A DNA stretch of 64,000 nucleotides. It comes from Streptomyces justiciae. GTDB taxonomy: Bacteria; Actinomycetota; Actinomycetes; Streptomycetales; Streptomycetaceae. The notes below the pieces were generated by a model, which was given only the letters and a program-made list of their open reading frames with translations, was not told where the DNA came from and did no database searches. Within the stretch, counting starts at the first letter, position 1, and each line of letters opens with the position of its first letter. A program made the position numbers and the translations under genes. This document shows, one piece after another, positions 24,715 to 33,864 of this stretch. The stretch spans positions 1-64,000 of the forward strand of contig NZ_JADDXU010000024.1 of the NCBI RefSeq assembly GCF_015163075.1. Reading direction: 5' to 3'.

Positions 24715-25862
24715 AGCAGGCGGGCTCCTCCCGCGTAGCCGGACATGGCGCCCACGGAGTCGACGCGGACCACGGTGCCGGGACGGGCGGCGTTGATCAT
24801 CTGCCCGTGGCCGAGGTAGAGCCCGACGTGATAGATCGTCGAATCACGGCCAGGGGCGTGGGCGTAGAAGACGAGATCACCCGGCTTGAGCACACCGGTA
24901 CCGAGACTGGCGGGGATGCGCCGGCCGACCCCGGACTGTGCGGCCGCGGTGCGCGGCAGGCGGACGCCGGCCCGGGCGTAGGCGTACAGGGTCAGGCCGG
25001 AGCAGTCGAAGCCCTTGATGCTCGTACCGCTTTTGCCGCTGGGCGAGCAGCAGATCCCGTACGTGGGGCCCTGGATGGTGCCGCCGCCCCAGGAGTAGGG
25101 CACGCCCCGCTGGGCGAGCGCCGCCTCGATGACGGTGCGGACCGTGCCCGAAACGCCGTCCAGACCGGGGTCGTTGGCAGCGGCCGTGTACCGGTCGATC
25201 CAGCCCAGCACGTCGGCGACGTATGCGGTGGAGTGGTTGTACTGGTAGATCGCCGCCTGCAGCTGGGCGCGTTGGGTCAGGTCGCGTCCGTCACCGCACA
25301 GGTAGAGGGCGGCGCCGAGCGCGGCGTCGTCGGCGTTGTGCGGATCAGCCACCCGGTCGCCGTTCCCGTCCTCGCCCACGCTCTGCCAGGTGGAGGGCAG
25401 GAACTGGAAGGGACCAACCGCACGCTCCCCGAGGGCGGTGCCGTCCCAGCGGCCGCCGTCGGTGTCCGGGAAGGTGGTGGTGTTCCCGCCGGCGCCCGAC
25501 CCGTTCAGGAGTACCCCGTAGATGCGGGGGCGGATGTCGCCGTTTGCGGTGATGGTGTGGCCGGTGGCGTGGTTGGACTCGACCTTGGCGATTCCGGCGA
25601 GGATCGGCCACCGCATGCCCCGGCACTTCGGCGCATGCCGGCCGATCTGCTGCACGGCCTTCTTGTAGGCGGCGAGCATCCGGGCCGGGATGTCCGCCGC
25701 GCTGCCGCCCTCGGCAATCGCGTCCTGGCCATCGGCGCCGGCCTGCAGGGCGGCGTAGGCGCTGATCGCGCTGGAGATGGGGGCGGTGCAGCAGACTGCG
25801 GCGGACAGCAGCAGCGCCGCCAGGCATGCCCACCGGCCTAAGCGGCGTCGGCGGGGCCTCAC
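24711..25862 (-). CDS. Bifunctional muralytic enzyme: lytic transglycosylase + NlpC/P60 peptidase (VirB1-like)
   Basis: A 383-residue exported protein with an N-terminal hydrophobic signal or anchor (LGRWACLAALLLSAAVCCTA). The first domain is SLT-like, with catalytic Glu95 in GIAKVESNHA and the family block GPFQFLPSTWQSVG. The second is an NlpC/P60 domain with Cys287 in FDCSGLTLYAY and His345 in YHVGLYLGHGQMINA. This double-domain type opens peptidoglycan for assembly of Gram-positive conjugation channels (like Tn916 Orf14 or CwlT). It starts with GTG overlapping the VirB6-like stop by four bases, and its stop overlaps the next GTG, so it is fully coupled. Confidence 0.92.
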   Translation of the reverse strand: MRPRRRRLGRWACLAALLLSAAVCCTAPISSAISAYAALQAGADGQDAIAEGGSAADIPARMLAAYKKAVQQIGRHAPKCRGMRWPILAGIAKVESNHATGHTITANGDIRPRIYGVLLNGSGAGGNTTTFPDTDGGRWDGTALGERAVGPFQFLPSTWQSVGEDGNGDRVADPHNADDAALGAALYLCGDGRDLTQRAQLQAAIYQYNHSTAYVADVLGWIDRYTAAANDPGLDGVSGTVRTVIEAALAQRGVPYSWGGGTIQGPTYGICCSPSGKSGTSIKGFDCSGLTLYAYARAGVRLPRTAAAQSGVGRRIPASLGTGVLKPGDLVFYAHAPGRDSTIYHVGLYLGHGQMINAARPGTVVRVDSVGAMSGYAGGARLL

Positions 25863-28750
25863 TCCGGCTCACCGCCTTCACCCTCCCGGCGGGCGCGTTC
25901 TTCGTTGCGGCGCATGATCCGCTGGATCATCTCCCGTGCCTGCTCCCGCGACGCGGGCCCGGTGGCATCGGGCTGCATCGAGGGCCCGGAGGCGCGACCG
26001 GGACGCGCCCGGGGCGGTGCGGGCGGCGGGGCTGCCGGGGCGGGCTGCGGTGCTGGAGGGCTCGACGCGCCACCGGCCGGCGGCCAGCCGACGCGGCGCC
26101 CGCCCCCGGACGCAGGCCGGGCTGACGGCTGGGAAGGCCCTTGTGCGGTTGGCGGGCCGGCTGTCCCGGGCGGCCGGAGGCTTTCGGCCCGGCGTCGGGC
26201 CTGTTCCCGGGTGAGCGGGACGGCCGGTCCGGCTCCCGCGGTGCCGGAGGGTTCCCGGGACGACGAGCGGGTCGCGGTACCGCCGGCAGCACTGCCAGTC
26301 GTTGAGGTGGGCAGGCGGCGGGGGTGGGTGAAGGGGCCGGGGCCGCCGCGGTCGTCGAGGTGGTCGCGCATGACCTGGGTGGTGTGGCGGCCCATGTCTC
26401 CCCAGGCGCGGCGGTCTTCGCGGCCGGTGTTGGCCCACACGCGGACTTGTTGGCGGGCGTCCTGGGAGTAGCGGGATCCGCTATGGCGGGTGCGGCGGGC
26501 GTTGGCGGGCAGGCCGACCGTGGCCCCGTAGAGGAGGCGGCCGCCGCGGTGCAGGATGCGGTAGCCGCGGTAGCGGACGAGCCGGTTGTGGGCGCGGGTG
26601 GACAGCAGGGTGCGGTCGCGGTTCTGGTCGTGCAGGACTTCGCCGGTGTTGCGGTCGACGATCTCCCCGTCCTCGTTGCGGTAGCGGTCCGGAGGCCCGC
26701 CCGGCCGCCGCGGCCCCCCACCACCGCCCCCATTACCACCTCCGCCGTACGGGCCGCTGTGGGGGTCGCCGTCGGCAGTGGGCTTTTGCCACCTGGCGAG
26801 CTTGTCCCGGTCCGGGCGGCGCCCGATCAGCAGCCAGTACGCGCCCCGCGTGCCGAACCGCGCACCGGTCAGACCGAGGCGGGCGCCCAGCCCGCCCGCG
26901 GCGGCCGCCGCCGTGACCGGCGCGAGCCCGCGCCCGGCTTCGGCGGTGGCGTCGGCGAGGATGCGGCCGGTGTCGACGGGCATGCCCGCCCCGTCGAACA
27001 ACGAGGACAGCGCGCCCATCAGCCGCTGGCGGGTGCCGAGCATCGCGAACCGGCCCCCACCGCCGGCGAAGGCACGCAGTCCGCCGCCGTAACCCCCCAG
27101 TGCGGCGGGGGAGTTCATGGCGAGGGCGGCGCCGAGTTCGGAGGTGTCGCCCGGCATATGGGTGCCGCCGATCTTGGCGTAGCGCATCCGCATGGCCATG
27201 CGCCGCCCGAAGCTGCTGATGCCGGTGAGCAGGCGGCGGTGCCCGGCCGCTGCGGCGATGGCCAGGACGTCGATGAGGAGGATCCGTTCGACCATCAGGT
27301 CGGGGCCGTCGGTGATGGTGGCATCCACGGCGATGCCGAAGAACGGCACGAAGGCGCAGATGCCGACCATGGCGAGGATGGCGATGCCCCAGATCGACAG
27401 CCACTTCCACACCGACTGGCGGGGCGGGCCGGGCAGCATGGCCGCGATGAACGTCATCGCGCCGCCGGCCGCGGCCGCGGCGCCGATGCCCTGGGTGCCC
27501 AGCAGCACGATCGCGCTGGACAGCAGCATGCCGCAGATGAAGAACGCCGCAATCAGCAGCAGGAACGCCCCTCCCACCCGCCACCAGGTCGGCTTCTGGG
27601 CGTAGGCGGCGCAGGCCTTGCCCACCTCGCCGGAGTTCTTCAGGTCGTCGAGGAAGGCGGCGAACTGCCGTGCCTCGTCGCTGAACGCGGCACTGTCGAT
27701 ATCGGTCAGCGACTGGCCCGGGGCGAGCCCGACATCGCCGGCGCCCTCAGGGATGTCTTGTTCGGCGCCGGTGGCATCGCGTTCGCAGTACTGCTTCGAA
27801 GGCCCCTTGATCTTGCTGCAGTAGTCCTTGCGCTCGGCGCTGACCGGGCCGCTGCCCGCCTGGTAACCGCCCGTGATCCATTTCAGGTGCACGGCGTAGG
27901 CCTTGCGGTCAGAGGCTTTGGCGGGGTCGAGGATGCGCCCGTACTCCAGCAGCATGTACGGCTTGACGATCAGTGCGTTGGTGATCGAGTCCTGCAGCGG
28001 CCGGGCCACATCGGTAGCCGCGACTGGCGCGTCGGCCTCCTCTTGAAGGCACTTGGCCTCCTGCGCACCGGCCATGCGATCGCAGGGGCTGAGGCTGGCG
28101 AGTTTGCCGCCCCAGTCGTAGGAGTTGACGCTCTCCTTGGCGACCTCGGCCGCCACCTGCTGCGTCTGCCCGAGGGGGCCGCCCGGGGTGAGCAGGTAGT
28201 CGGGGCGGACGAACGCGGACGCGGCGAGCGCGGCGATCGTCAGGGTGAGGAAGATTTCGCCCAGGCCGCGCCCGACCCGTCCTCGTACGATCATGAAGGC
28301 GGCGAAGATGAACGCCCACGCCAGCAGCAGCCCCTTCAATCCGAGGGTGTCGACGACGATGGTGTTGTAGGCGTCGGCGACCCGCTGCGCGGGATGAATG
28401 AGGATGGCCAGCAGGGGGAAGCGGAAGGCGAGTTCGATCGACCACCCGGCCAGCCCGACGAGCAGCCGGATGACGGTGAACAGCCCGGACAGGGCGAATG
28501 CCAGGGACTGCGACTGGAAACTGAAGATCGAGCCGCCCTGGGCGCCGAGTTCGTAGCCGTCGATCGGGATGCCCTCGCTGGAGGTGATGTTCAGCGGGGA
28601 CAACAGATCCCCCGTGCCGCCGTCACCGTCGCCGGCCGCGTACACGACCTGCGTGTTGACGACGACGAACACGACGGCCAGGACAATCACCGTGACGGCC
28701 GGCCGGAGCCGGGCGCGGGAGAGGCGCCGGGGATGGGGGAGGAGGGCCAT
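25859..28750 (-). CDS. VirB6/TrbL-like polytopic membrane protein of the transfer channel
   Basis: A 963-residue protein. After a signal-like segment (VTVIVLAVVFVVVNTQVVYA) there are about seven membrane segments, including FTVIRLLVGLAGWSIELAF, LLLAWAFIFAAFMIV, GGAFLLLIAAFFICGMLLSSAIVLL, GGAMTFIAAML and IWGIAILAMVGICAFVPFFG. A Cys-containing extracytoplasmic loop lies between. The cytoplasmic C-terminal third is Gly/Pro/Arg-rich and ends in a charged helix (AREMIQRIMRRNEERARREGE). Size and layout match VirB6/TcpH/TrbL proteins that form the inner-membrane pore. Its ATG immediately follows the stop of the upstream gene and its stop overlaps the muralytic gene. Confidence 0.85.
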   Translation of the reverse strand: MALLPHPRRLSRARLRPAVTVIVLAVVFVVVNTQVVYAAGDGDGGTGDLLSPLNITSSEGIPIDGYELGAQGGSIFSFQSQSLAFALSGLFTVIRLLVGLAGWSIELAFRFPLLAILIHPAQRVADAYNTIVVDTLGLKGLLLAWAFIFAAFMIVRGRVGRGLGEIFLTLTIAALAASAFVRPDYLLTPGGPLGQTQQVAAEVAKESVNSYDWGGKLASLSPCDRMAGAQEAKCLQEEADAPVAATDVARPLQDSITNALIVKPYMLLEYGRILDPAKASDRKAYAVHLKWITGGYQAGSGPVSAERKDYCSKIKGPSKQYCERDATGAEQDIPEGAGDVGLAPGQSLTDIDSAAFSDEARQFAAFLDDLKNSGEVGKACAAYAQKPTWWRVGGAFLLLIAAFFICGMLLSSAIVLLGTQGIGAAAAAGGAMTFIAAMLPGPPRQSVWKWLSIWGIAILAMVGICAFVPFFGIAVDATITDGPDLMVERILLIDVLAIAAAAGHRRLLTGISSFGRRMAMRMRYAKIGGTHMPGDTSELGAALAMNSPAALGGYGGGLRAFAGGGGRFAMLGTRQRLMGALSSLFDGAGMPVDTGRILADATAEAGRGLAPVTAAAAAGGLGARLGLTGARFGTRGAYWLLIGRRPDRDKLARWQKPTADGDPHSGPYGGGGNGGGGGGPRRPGGPPDRYRNEDGEIVDRNTGEVLHDQNRDRTLLSTRAHNRLVRYRGYRILHRGGRLLYGATVGLPANARRTRHSGSRYSQDARQQVRVWANTGREDRRAWGDMGRHTTQVMRDHLDDRGGPGPFTHPRRLPTSTTGSAAGGTATRSSSREPSGTAGAGPAVPLTREQARRRAESLRPPGTAGPPTAQGPSQPSARPASGGGRRVGWPPAGGASSPPAPQPAPAAPPPAPPRARPGRASGPSMQPDATGPASREQAREMIQRIMRRNEERARREGEGGEPE

Positions 28751-29170
28751 TCAGCACCCACCTCGCGTACGCGCCCTGCTGCGGCGCCAGATGATCAGCG
28801 CGGCCAGAGTGGAGCCGATCGGCAGCAGCCGCCACACCACCCGCGCCACATCGTGGCCGCTGGGTGTGAGCGGCCGCGGCGAGAGGGGGGTGCGGGTGTC
28901 GTGCTCGCAGTAGGTCCGGGCCGGGCCCGCGATCAGATCACACTCCTCGCGCCCCGTTGCCGGAGCGGCGGAGGCGGAAGTGTGGATGTGGGTGGGGGAG
29001 ATGGCGTTGCTCCGCGGCGACCAGGGCTCGGGCCGGCCCGCGGTGATGAGCAAGGCGAGGAGGACGGCCAGGACGGCCATCATGGCGACGATGGCGGCTG
29101 CGGCGGCCAGGCGCCGGGCCCGGGAGACAAACGGCGACCGGGAGGCAGGCAGTAGAGGACGGATGCTCAT
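28751..29170 (-). CDS. Small membrane protein of the transfer apparatus
   Basis: A 139-residue protein with two hydrophobic segments (AAAAIVAMMAVLAVLLALLITAG near 22-44 and VVWRLLPIGSTLAALIIWR near 109-127), separated by an extracytoplasmic loop with two Cys (EECDLIAGPARTYCEHD) that could form a disulphide. I recognise no family. The ATG overlaps the VirB4 stop by four bases, and the stop directly precedes the VirB6-like ATG. It lies between VirB4 and VirB6, so a structural role in the channel is likely, though unproven. Confidence 0.72.
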   Translation of the reverse strand: MSIRPLLPASRSPFVSRARRLAAAAAIVAMMAVLAVLLALLITAGRPEPWSPRSNAISPTHIHTSASAAPATGREECDLIAGPARTYCEHDTRTPLSPRPLTPSGHDVARVVWRLLPIGSTLAALIIWRRSRARTRGGC

Positions 29171-31860
29171 CCCGATGTCTCCTTCGACAGCGCCACCCCA
29201 GCTCCGGTGCTGGCCTCGGCGCCGGCTGGTGGGGGAGTCGTGGCGGCGTGCTGGCCGGGTGTGGTGGTGATGGAGGAGGCGATCCGCGCGATGCGCGGGA
29301 TGACCGCTTTGACGCGGCCGGTGTTCTGCCGCGGGCAGGCCAGCAGGAACTCGCCCTCGCGGCCCTTGTGGCCGACCGGGGACAGACCGGTCGTCACCAG
29401 CCGCAGCAGCTCCGGGTCGCTGGAGTCGAGGCCGACGAACTCCAGGCCGCGGCGCGCGCGTTCCCGGTCGGTGGTCCGGGCCAGGGCGCGGTAGGCCATC
29501 AGACCGCGGTCGGGGCCGAGTTCCTCGGCGTCGTGGGAACCGGCGAGGAGCCCGGCGCCGTGCTTGCGGCCGTCGTGGAGGATCTCGTGCACGAGGGCGG
29601 TGCCCTCGGCCGAGGAGGTCAGCCAGTACAGCTCGTCCAGGACGACGGCGGTGAACCGGGCGGGGTCCTCAAACGCGCTCTGCCGGGCGAGCGCCGCGAT
29701 CAGGTAGAGGACGGCGCGGCCGATGAGGGCTTCCAGGGGCTGCTGGTGGAGGATCTCGGGGTTGGCGAAGGCCGCCTTGGGCGGCAGCTTCAGCCCGGCC
29801 GTCGTGATCACGATCATGTCGCAGGCGCTGGAGGCATCCAGCCGCACCGGCGGCAGGGCGGCATCGAAGACCATCGCCGCCAAGGGGTTGGCAGCGACCA
29901 CGTGCAGGAGCCCGGCGAGGGGGGCGGCCGCGTCCTGGCGCCGCCCCGGCTGCCCCTGCGCCAGCTCCTCCAGGACTTCCATCACGCGACGCATGGACGG
30001 CATGTCACTGGCGGCGGCCTGTTCGACGGCGTGGTGGAGGACTTCGCCGTGGGTGCTCATCGGTCCGATGCCCAGCTGCAGGGTCAGGTAGGACAGGGCG
30101 TAGTGGCGGCCCTCCGGACCGGCAAACATGCGCAGCGGGTCGATGGACACGGCGGCCCGGGCGGCGTCGATGATCTGCACCCGGTTGCCCGCGGCGGCGC
30201 GGGCGAAGGTGGCCCATTCGCGTACCGGGGTGCGGTCGATGCAGATGGCGCAGCCGCCGCGCGCCCACACCGCCTCCGCGATCAGCTTCTGCAGCACGCT
30301 TTTGCCGGCGCCGAGGTCGCCGATGATGCCCATCGAGGCGGAGGCGTCCTGTTTCGGCGCGTCCGCGATGTTGATCATGACGGGGCGGGTGGTGCCGCAG
30401 TCCAGATCGATGCCGAGGAACATGCCGTTCGGATCACCCACCTCCGTTGCGGTGAAGGCCCCGGACAGCGCCCAGTCCTCGGAGATCTGGTGCTGGGTGA
30501 ACTCCCGTACCGTGCCCGGGCGCACGGTGCCGGGCAGGCCGAGGGTGAACAGGGCTTCCTGCAGGCCCGTCGGGCGCACGCTGCGGTAGTCGGCGCCCGC
30601 GAGGAGCGCGGCCAGCGCGCGGGCGCGGGCATCGCAGACGGCGGGGGTCGGCCCCCACACGGTCAGCACGGTCACCGACTGCACCTCCACCTCCACCCCG
30701 GTGCGCGACAGCCGGGCATCCAGCTCGCCCAGATCACGGGCGGCCTCGGCCAGCGAGGCGGGCATGCCGGTGGGGCGGGCGTCGTACTGGTCGGCCTGGT
30801 CGATGAGTTCGTTCTTCTTGCGCTGCACCTGAGCGCGCGCCTTCTCCGCAGGAACGAGGGTGAGGTCGATGGTGTAGTCGACGGGAAAATCCAGGCTCTC
30901 CAGCTGCGCGAACAGATCCGCCGCGCTCTGGCTGACGGCGGGCGGGCACTCGGCCAGCACCAGCTGCGCCTGGTAGCCGGTGCCGGTGTCGGATTCCACC
31001 TGCAGCCAGCGCCGCGCCAGCGGCGAGCCTGCCTGGCGCCGCCACCATGCCGCACGCCCCGACCGTCTCACCCGCTCGCTGCCTTCGACGCCGTCGGCGT
31101 GCTCGATGCTGGCATCGAGGCCGCCTTCCTGCAGGCGGACTTGGCCGAGGTCGGCGTAGCTGGGGGAGCGCAGCACCCCGCGGTGGAGTGTGCTGTCGAA
31201 CAGGTTGCTGCTCTCGGCCTCCGTCAGCAGGGGTTCGGGCAGGCCGCGGTGCAGGGCGTGCTGGATCATCCACACGATCTCCGCCGGCCGGGCCGGGCGG
31301 AAGGTGATGCCGCCGGCGAGGGCCGCCTGGACCTTCGCGGCCTGCTCGCGGTAGGCGTGCACCTCCCTGCGGGACACCGGCGCGGCCCGCAGGCCGAGCA
31401 GCGGCGCGAACTCCGCCCACACCGCACCCAACTGGGCCGACAGTTGCTGGCCGCGAGATTCGGTCGTGAGGGGTACGGCCAGCCACAGCGTGCGCCGGTG
31501 CATCTCCTGCTCGTCCAGCAGCTCGAGGGTGGCCTCGACGTTCTCCACCCACGGGTGCGAGCCCGTACCGGGCTCCTGCGCGGCGGGCTCGATGCCCTCG
31601 ATCATCTTCAGCGCGATCTCACCCGGGTTGACCTGCGCGCACAGCCCGAACAGCCGCGGCGCCCCGGCCAGTGAGCGCACCAAGTGGGTGATTTTGGCGA
31701 GCTGTTCGTCGCGGACAGCGGCGGGCGCATAGGTTCCCTGCACCCTTTCCTCGGTCTGCCCGTGCGGGGCGGGGCCGGGATGCAGGCGGTAGATCGCCCA
31801 GACGCTGGCCTGCACCGACCACAGCAGATGCCCGGCGATGTGCCGGATCGGAACCCTCAT
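29167..31860 (-). CDS. VirB4-like conjugation ATPase
   Basis: An 897-residue cytosolic or membrane-associated ATPase. The N-terminal half (about 1-450) is the VirB4/CagE non-catalytic domain. The C-terminal half has Walker A in GIIGDLGAGKSVLQKLI (about 510), Walker B in FTAVVLDELYWL (about 737) and the later GSHDAEELG and ARTTDRERARRGLEFVG motifs. VirB4 is the universal energy source of type IV secretion. ATG at 31860 overlaps the stop of the PrgI-like gene by four bases; the open frame continues far 5-prime only because it runs through other genes. The best single marker that this cluster is a T4SS. Confidence 0.92.
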   Translation of the reverse strand: MRVPIRHIAGHLLWSVQASVWAIYRLHPGPAPHGQTEERVQGTYAPAAVRDEQLAKITHLVRSLAGAPRLFGLCAQVNPGEIALKMIEGIEPAAQEPGTGSHPWVENVEATLELLDEQEMHRRTLWLAVPLTTESRGQQLSAQLGAVWAEFAPLLGLRAAPVSRREVHAYREQAAKVQAALAGGITFRPARPAEIVWMIQHALHRGLPEPLLTEAESSNLFDSTLHRGVLRSPSYADLGQVRLQEGGLDASIEHADGVEGSERVRRSGRAAWWRRQAGSPLARRWLQVESDTGTGYQAQLVLAECPPAVSQSAADLFAQLESLDFPVDYTIDLTLVPAEKARAQVQRKKNELIDQADQYDARPTGMPASLAEAARDLGELDARLSRTGVEVEVQSVTVLTVWGPTPAVCDARARALAALLAGADYRSVRPTGLQEALFTLGLPGTVRPGTVREFTQHQISEDWALSGAFTATEVGDPNGMFLGIDLDCGTTRPVMINIADAPKQDASASMGIIGDLGAGKSVLQKLIAEAVWARGGCAICIDRTPVREWATFARAAAGNRVQIIDAARAAVSIDPLRMFAGPEGRHYALSYLTLQLGIGPMSTHGEVLHHAVEQAAASDMPSMRRVMEVLEELAQGQPGRRQDAAAPLAGLLHVVAANPLAAMVFDAALPPVRLDASSACDMIVITTAGLKLPPKAAFANPEILHQQPLEALIGRAVLYLIAALARQSAFEDPARFTAVVLDELYWLTSSAEGTALVHEILHDGRKHGAGLLAGSHDAEELGPDRGLMAYRALARTTDRERARRGLEFVGLDSSDPELLRLVTTGLSPVGHKGREGEFLLACPRQNTGRVKAVIPRIARIASSITTTPGQHAATTPPPAGAEASTGAGVALSKETSG

Positions 31861-32438
31861 CGCACACCCCCGCCCAGCGCGCCACCGTGCAGCAGTTGCT
31901 GCACGCCCGACACCGGCCCCCTCGTCGGCCGGTCCACAGCTGCATGCCGTGGACGGCGCGCGGCGGTTCGGGGCGCGGCGGCGCGGCCCGGCCCCCGTGA
32001 GGCCGCGGCGGTGCGCCGTCGGGCGGTTCGGGACGGGGCCCGGTGCGAGGCGGGGCGTGATGCGGGCGCGCCTTCGATGGTGAAGCCGCCGTTCAAAGGC
32101 CGGGGTTGGCGATCGCGGGCGGCTCGGCCGCCGATCCGGCCACCGTGCGGCTGGCAGCCCAGCAGGACCAGTCCGAGTGCGGCCTGCAGCGGGGCGCGGC
32201 CGCGGATGGTCTGGCGGCGCACCGCCCAGACGGCCAGCAGCCAGGCCACCACCGGCAAGGGGCCCAGCCAGGACCACCAGTGGACGGTCTTGAACAGGAC
32301 GAAGCCGCCACCGACGGCGAGCGCCAGCTGCGCAGGTGTGTAGGGGCCGAGGGGGATCTTCCAGTCGGCGACCTTGCCCAGCACCCAGGGGTGGCGCCGG
32401 GCTGAGGTGTAGTAGCGGCCCACTCGAGGCGCGCTCAC
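31857..32438 (-). CDS. PrgI/SCO6880-like transfer protein
   Basis: A 193-residue protein. Its N-terminus reads VGRYYTSARRHPWVLGKVADWKIPLGPYTPAQLALAVGGGFVLF, a signature of the actinobacterial SCO6880/PrgI group that precedes VirB4 in Gram-positive transfer operons. Membrane segments are AQLALAVGGGFVLFKTVHW and LGPLPVVAWLLAVWAV. The rest is a basic Arg/Ala/Pro-rich tail of about 90 residues. The GTG at 32438 overlaps the upstream stop (GTGA) and its own stop overlaps the VirB4 ATG. The function is inferred from operon position and homologues: a VirB3-like partner of VirB4. Confidence 0.8.
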   Translation of the reverse strand: MSAPRVGRYYTSARRHPWVLGKVADWKIPLGPYTPAQLALAVGGGFVLFKTVHWWSWLGPLPVVAWLLAVWAVRRQTIRGRAPLQAALGLVLLGCQPHGGRIGGRAARDRQPRPLNGGFTIEGAPASRPASHRAPSRTARRRTAAASRGPGRAAAPRTAARRPRHAAVDRPTRGPVSGVQQLLHGGALGGGVR

Positions 32439-32776
32439 AGCCCGCTCCCTGCGGACGGCGTGCGTTCTGATGAGGACGCGGGTGGCGGGGAGATGATGCC
32501 GGGGGCGGCGGGGGCGCCCTGGGCGGGGTTTTTCACCTCGTCCTCGAACATGTTCGCCAGGTCCTCGCGCGAGTTGTACAACCCCAGCGCGACGATCATC
32601 AGGAGCAGGGCGCCGATCCCGGCCCGCACGCTGACCTTCTGGACCATGGTGATGAAGACCAGACAGGTCAGGCCCGCCTGCAGGCCGAGGTCGCCCCAGC
32701 GGTGGAACATGTTGATCCACGCCTCGCCGACATCGTCGAGTTTGCCCGCGAGCATCGTCGTGTCGACCGTGTTCAT
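32435..32776 (-). CDS. Small two-TM transfer protein (pilin/VirB2-like position)
   Basis: A 113-residue protein starting MNTVDTTMLAGKLDDVGEAWINMFHRWGDLG, followed by two membrane segments (LQAGLTCLVFITMVQKV and AGIGALLLMIVALGLY) and a short cytoplasmic Pro-rich tail. The topology and gene position just before PrgI resemble VirB2/TrbC-type subunits, though these are usually signal-cleaved and none is seen here. The ATG at 32776 overlaps the stop of the VirB8-like gene by four bases. Family not firmly recognised. Confidence 0.72.
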   Translation of the reverse strand: MNTVDTTMLAGKLDDVGEAWINMFHRWGDLGLQAGLTCLVFITMVQKVSVRAGIGALLLMIVALGLYNSREDLANMFEDEVKNPAQGAPAAPGIISPPPASSSERTPSAGSGL

Positions 32777-33714
32777 GACCGCTCGCCTCCGCCCTGGGCC
32801 GTCGTGGAGGTGAGCGCGGCGATTTCCCACCGCCCGGAGCGGGCGGTGAGGGTGAGCTCGTAGACCAGCGGCCACCGCCCGCTGTTGTCCTGGGCCGTGG
32901 CTGCCGCCTGGATGCGCACCCGGGTGCCGTCGCCCGGAACCGCATCGCCGGCCGCGGCCTCTTCGATCGCGGAGATCTGCCGCACCGTGACCGCCGAGAA
33001 TGGGGCGGGCGAGACCGCGGTCAGACGCATGCCGGGAGCCAGATAGCGGTCGACCTCACCGGCACCGGTCAGATACGCAGCGAGGAACTCGCCCACAGTG
33101 CTGCTCAGTTCACCCTCGGGGACTGGGACGCTGTAGGGAGATTCGGGCGGCTCGGCCCGGCCGGGCCCGGTGATCACGGCCGGGGCGGCGGTCACCGCGA
33201 ACGAGGTGCCCGCGGTGTTGGTGATCACGGGCACGGTGAAGTAGCGCACGGTGCCGTCCGCGTACTGCGCAGCCACCGTGACCAACCAGGTGCTGGTGCC
33301 GGTGTGCGCACTGCGCACCGCGGTGACCGAGACCGGACCCGGCTGCGCATCGGATGCGGGGTCGGGCAGTTCGACGTCGGGTGCCATCGACTGCGCAAGG
33401 CGCGCCTGCGCGGTCGCCGTGTCGTCGGCGCTGCTGCGCAGCCACGCGGCCATGAACACCTGCGCATAGCCGGCCGGGTCGGCGGCCACCGCCGTGACCG
33501 ATTGCGCACCGCCCGCCGGGTGCTGCGGGACCGCGACGGTTGCCGTGGGGGTGGAGGTGACGGCTAGGGCCAGGGCGACGGGTCCGGCCGCGACGACCGC
33601 CCACACCGCCACCCGTGACAGGCGTACCCGGCGCCGCATCGCCACCAGGCGGGCCCCTGCCGCCATGACAGCAGTGCCCTCCTCTTTGGCTGAGGCGTGC
33701 CTTCGGTGAGGCAT
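32773..33714 (-). CDS. VirB8/TcpC-like conjugal transfer protein
   Basis: A 313-residue bitopic membrane protein. A short basic N-terminus (about 1-25) is followed by one membrane segment (VAVWAVVAAGPVALALAVT) and a large extracytoplasmic part with two NTF2-like halves, as in TcpC: PAGYAQVFMAAWLRSSADDTATAQARLAQ, then SSTVGEFLAAYLTGAGEVDRYLAPGMRL and WEIAALTS at the end. TcpC/VirB8 proteins hold the channel together in the cell wall space. ATG at 33714 has AGGAGG seven bases upstream, so this is the first gene of the long operon. Its 5-prime half contains eight TGCGCA hexamers, part of the repeat cluster upstream. Confidence 0.85.
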   Translation of the reverse strand: MPHRRHASAKEEGTAVMAAGARLVAMRRRVRLSRVAVWAVVAAGPVALALAVTSTPTATVAVPQHPAGGAQSVTAVAADPAGYAQVFMAAWLRSSADDTATAQARLAQSMAPDVELPDPASDAQPGPVSVTAVRSAHTGTSTWLVTVAAQYADGTVRYFTVPVITNTAGTSFAVTAAPAVITGPGRAEPPESPYSVPVPEGELSSTVGEFLAAYLTGAGEVDRYLAPGMRLTAVSPAPFSAVTVRQISAIEEAAAGDAVPGDGTRVRIQAAATAQDNSGRWPLVYELTLTARSGRWEIAALTSTTAQGGGERS

Positions 33715-33763
33715 GGTCAACCTCCTGGATCGGAACGGATGTTGCTGGTCAGGAGATCTGCCG

Positions 33764-33806
33764 GCCCTGACCAGACCATCGACCAGGTCGGGCCGACCAC
33801 GGTCAC
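33764..33806. repeat. Left arm of a 43-bp perfect inverted repeat
   Basis: These 43 bases are the exact reverse complement of 34257-34299, 450 bp away. The arm lies 50 bp upstream of the start of the conjugation operon. It contains GGTCGGGCCGACC and GACCA/TGGTC half-sites, also found in the inner palindromes. Confidence 0.9.
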
Positions 33807-33823
33807 GATGAGGACACAAACGG

Positions 33824-33864
33824 CGTGGTCGGGGCGTGGTCAGCCTGACCACGCCCCGACCACG
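33824..33864. repeat. 41-bp near-perfect palindrome (20-bp arms)
   Basis: Arms 33824-33843 and 33845-33864 pair perfectly with a 1-nt centre. Each contains GTGGTC twice, 10 nt apart, so a dimer or tetramer of a DNA-binding protein could cover it. It starts 18 bp inside the left 43-bp arm. It could also extrude as a cruciform. Confidence 0.9.

Noticed and set aside
26324..31674. Long plus-strand open frames opposite VirB6 and VirB4
   Set aside because: They show antisense composition, while the minus-strand frames carry Walker motifs, TM segments and coupled starts.
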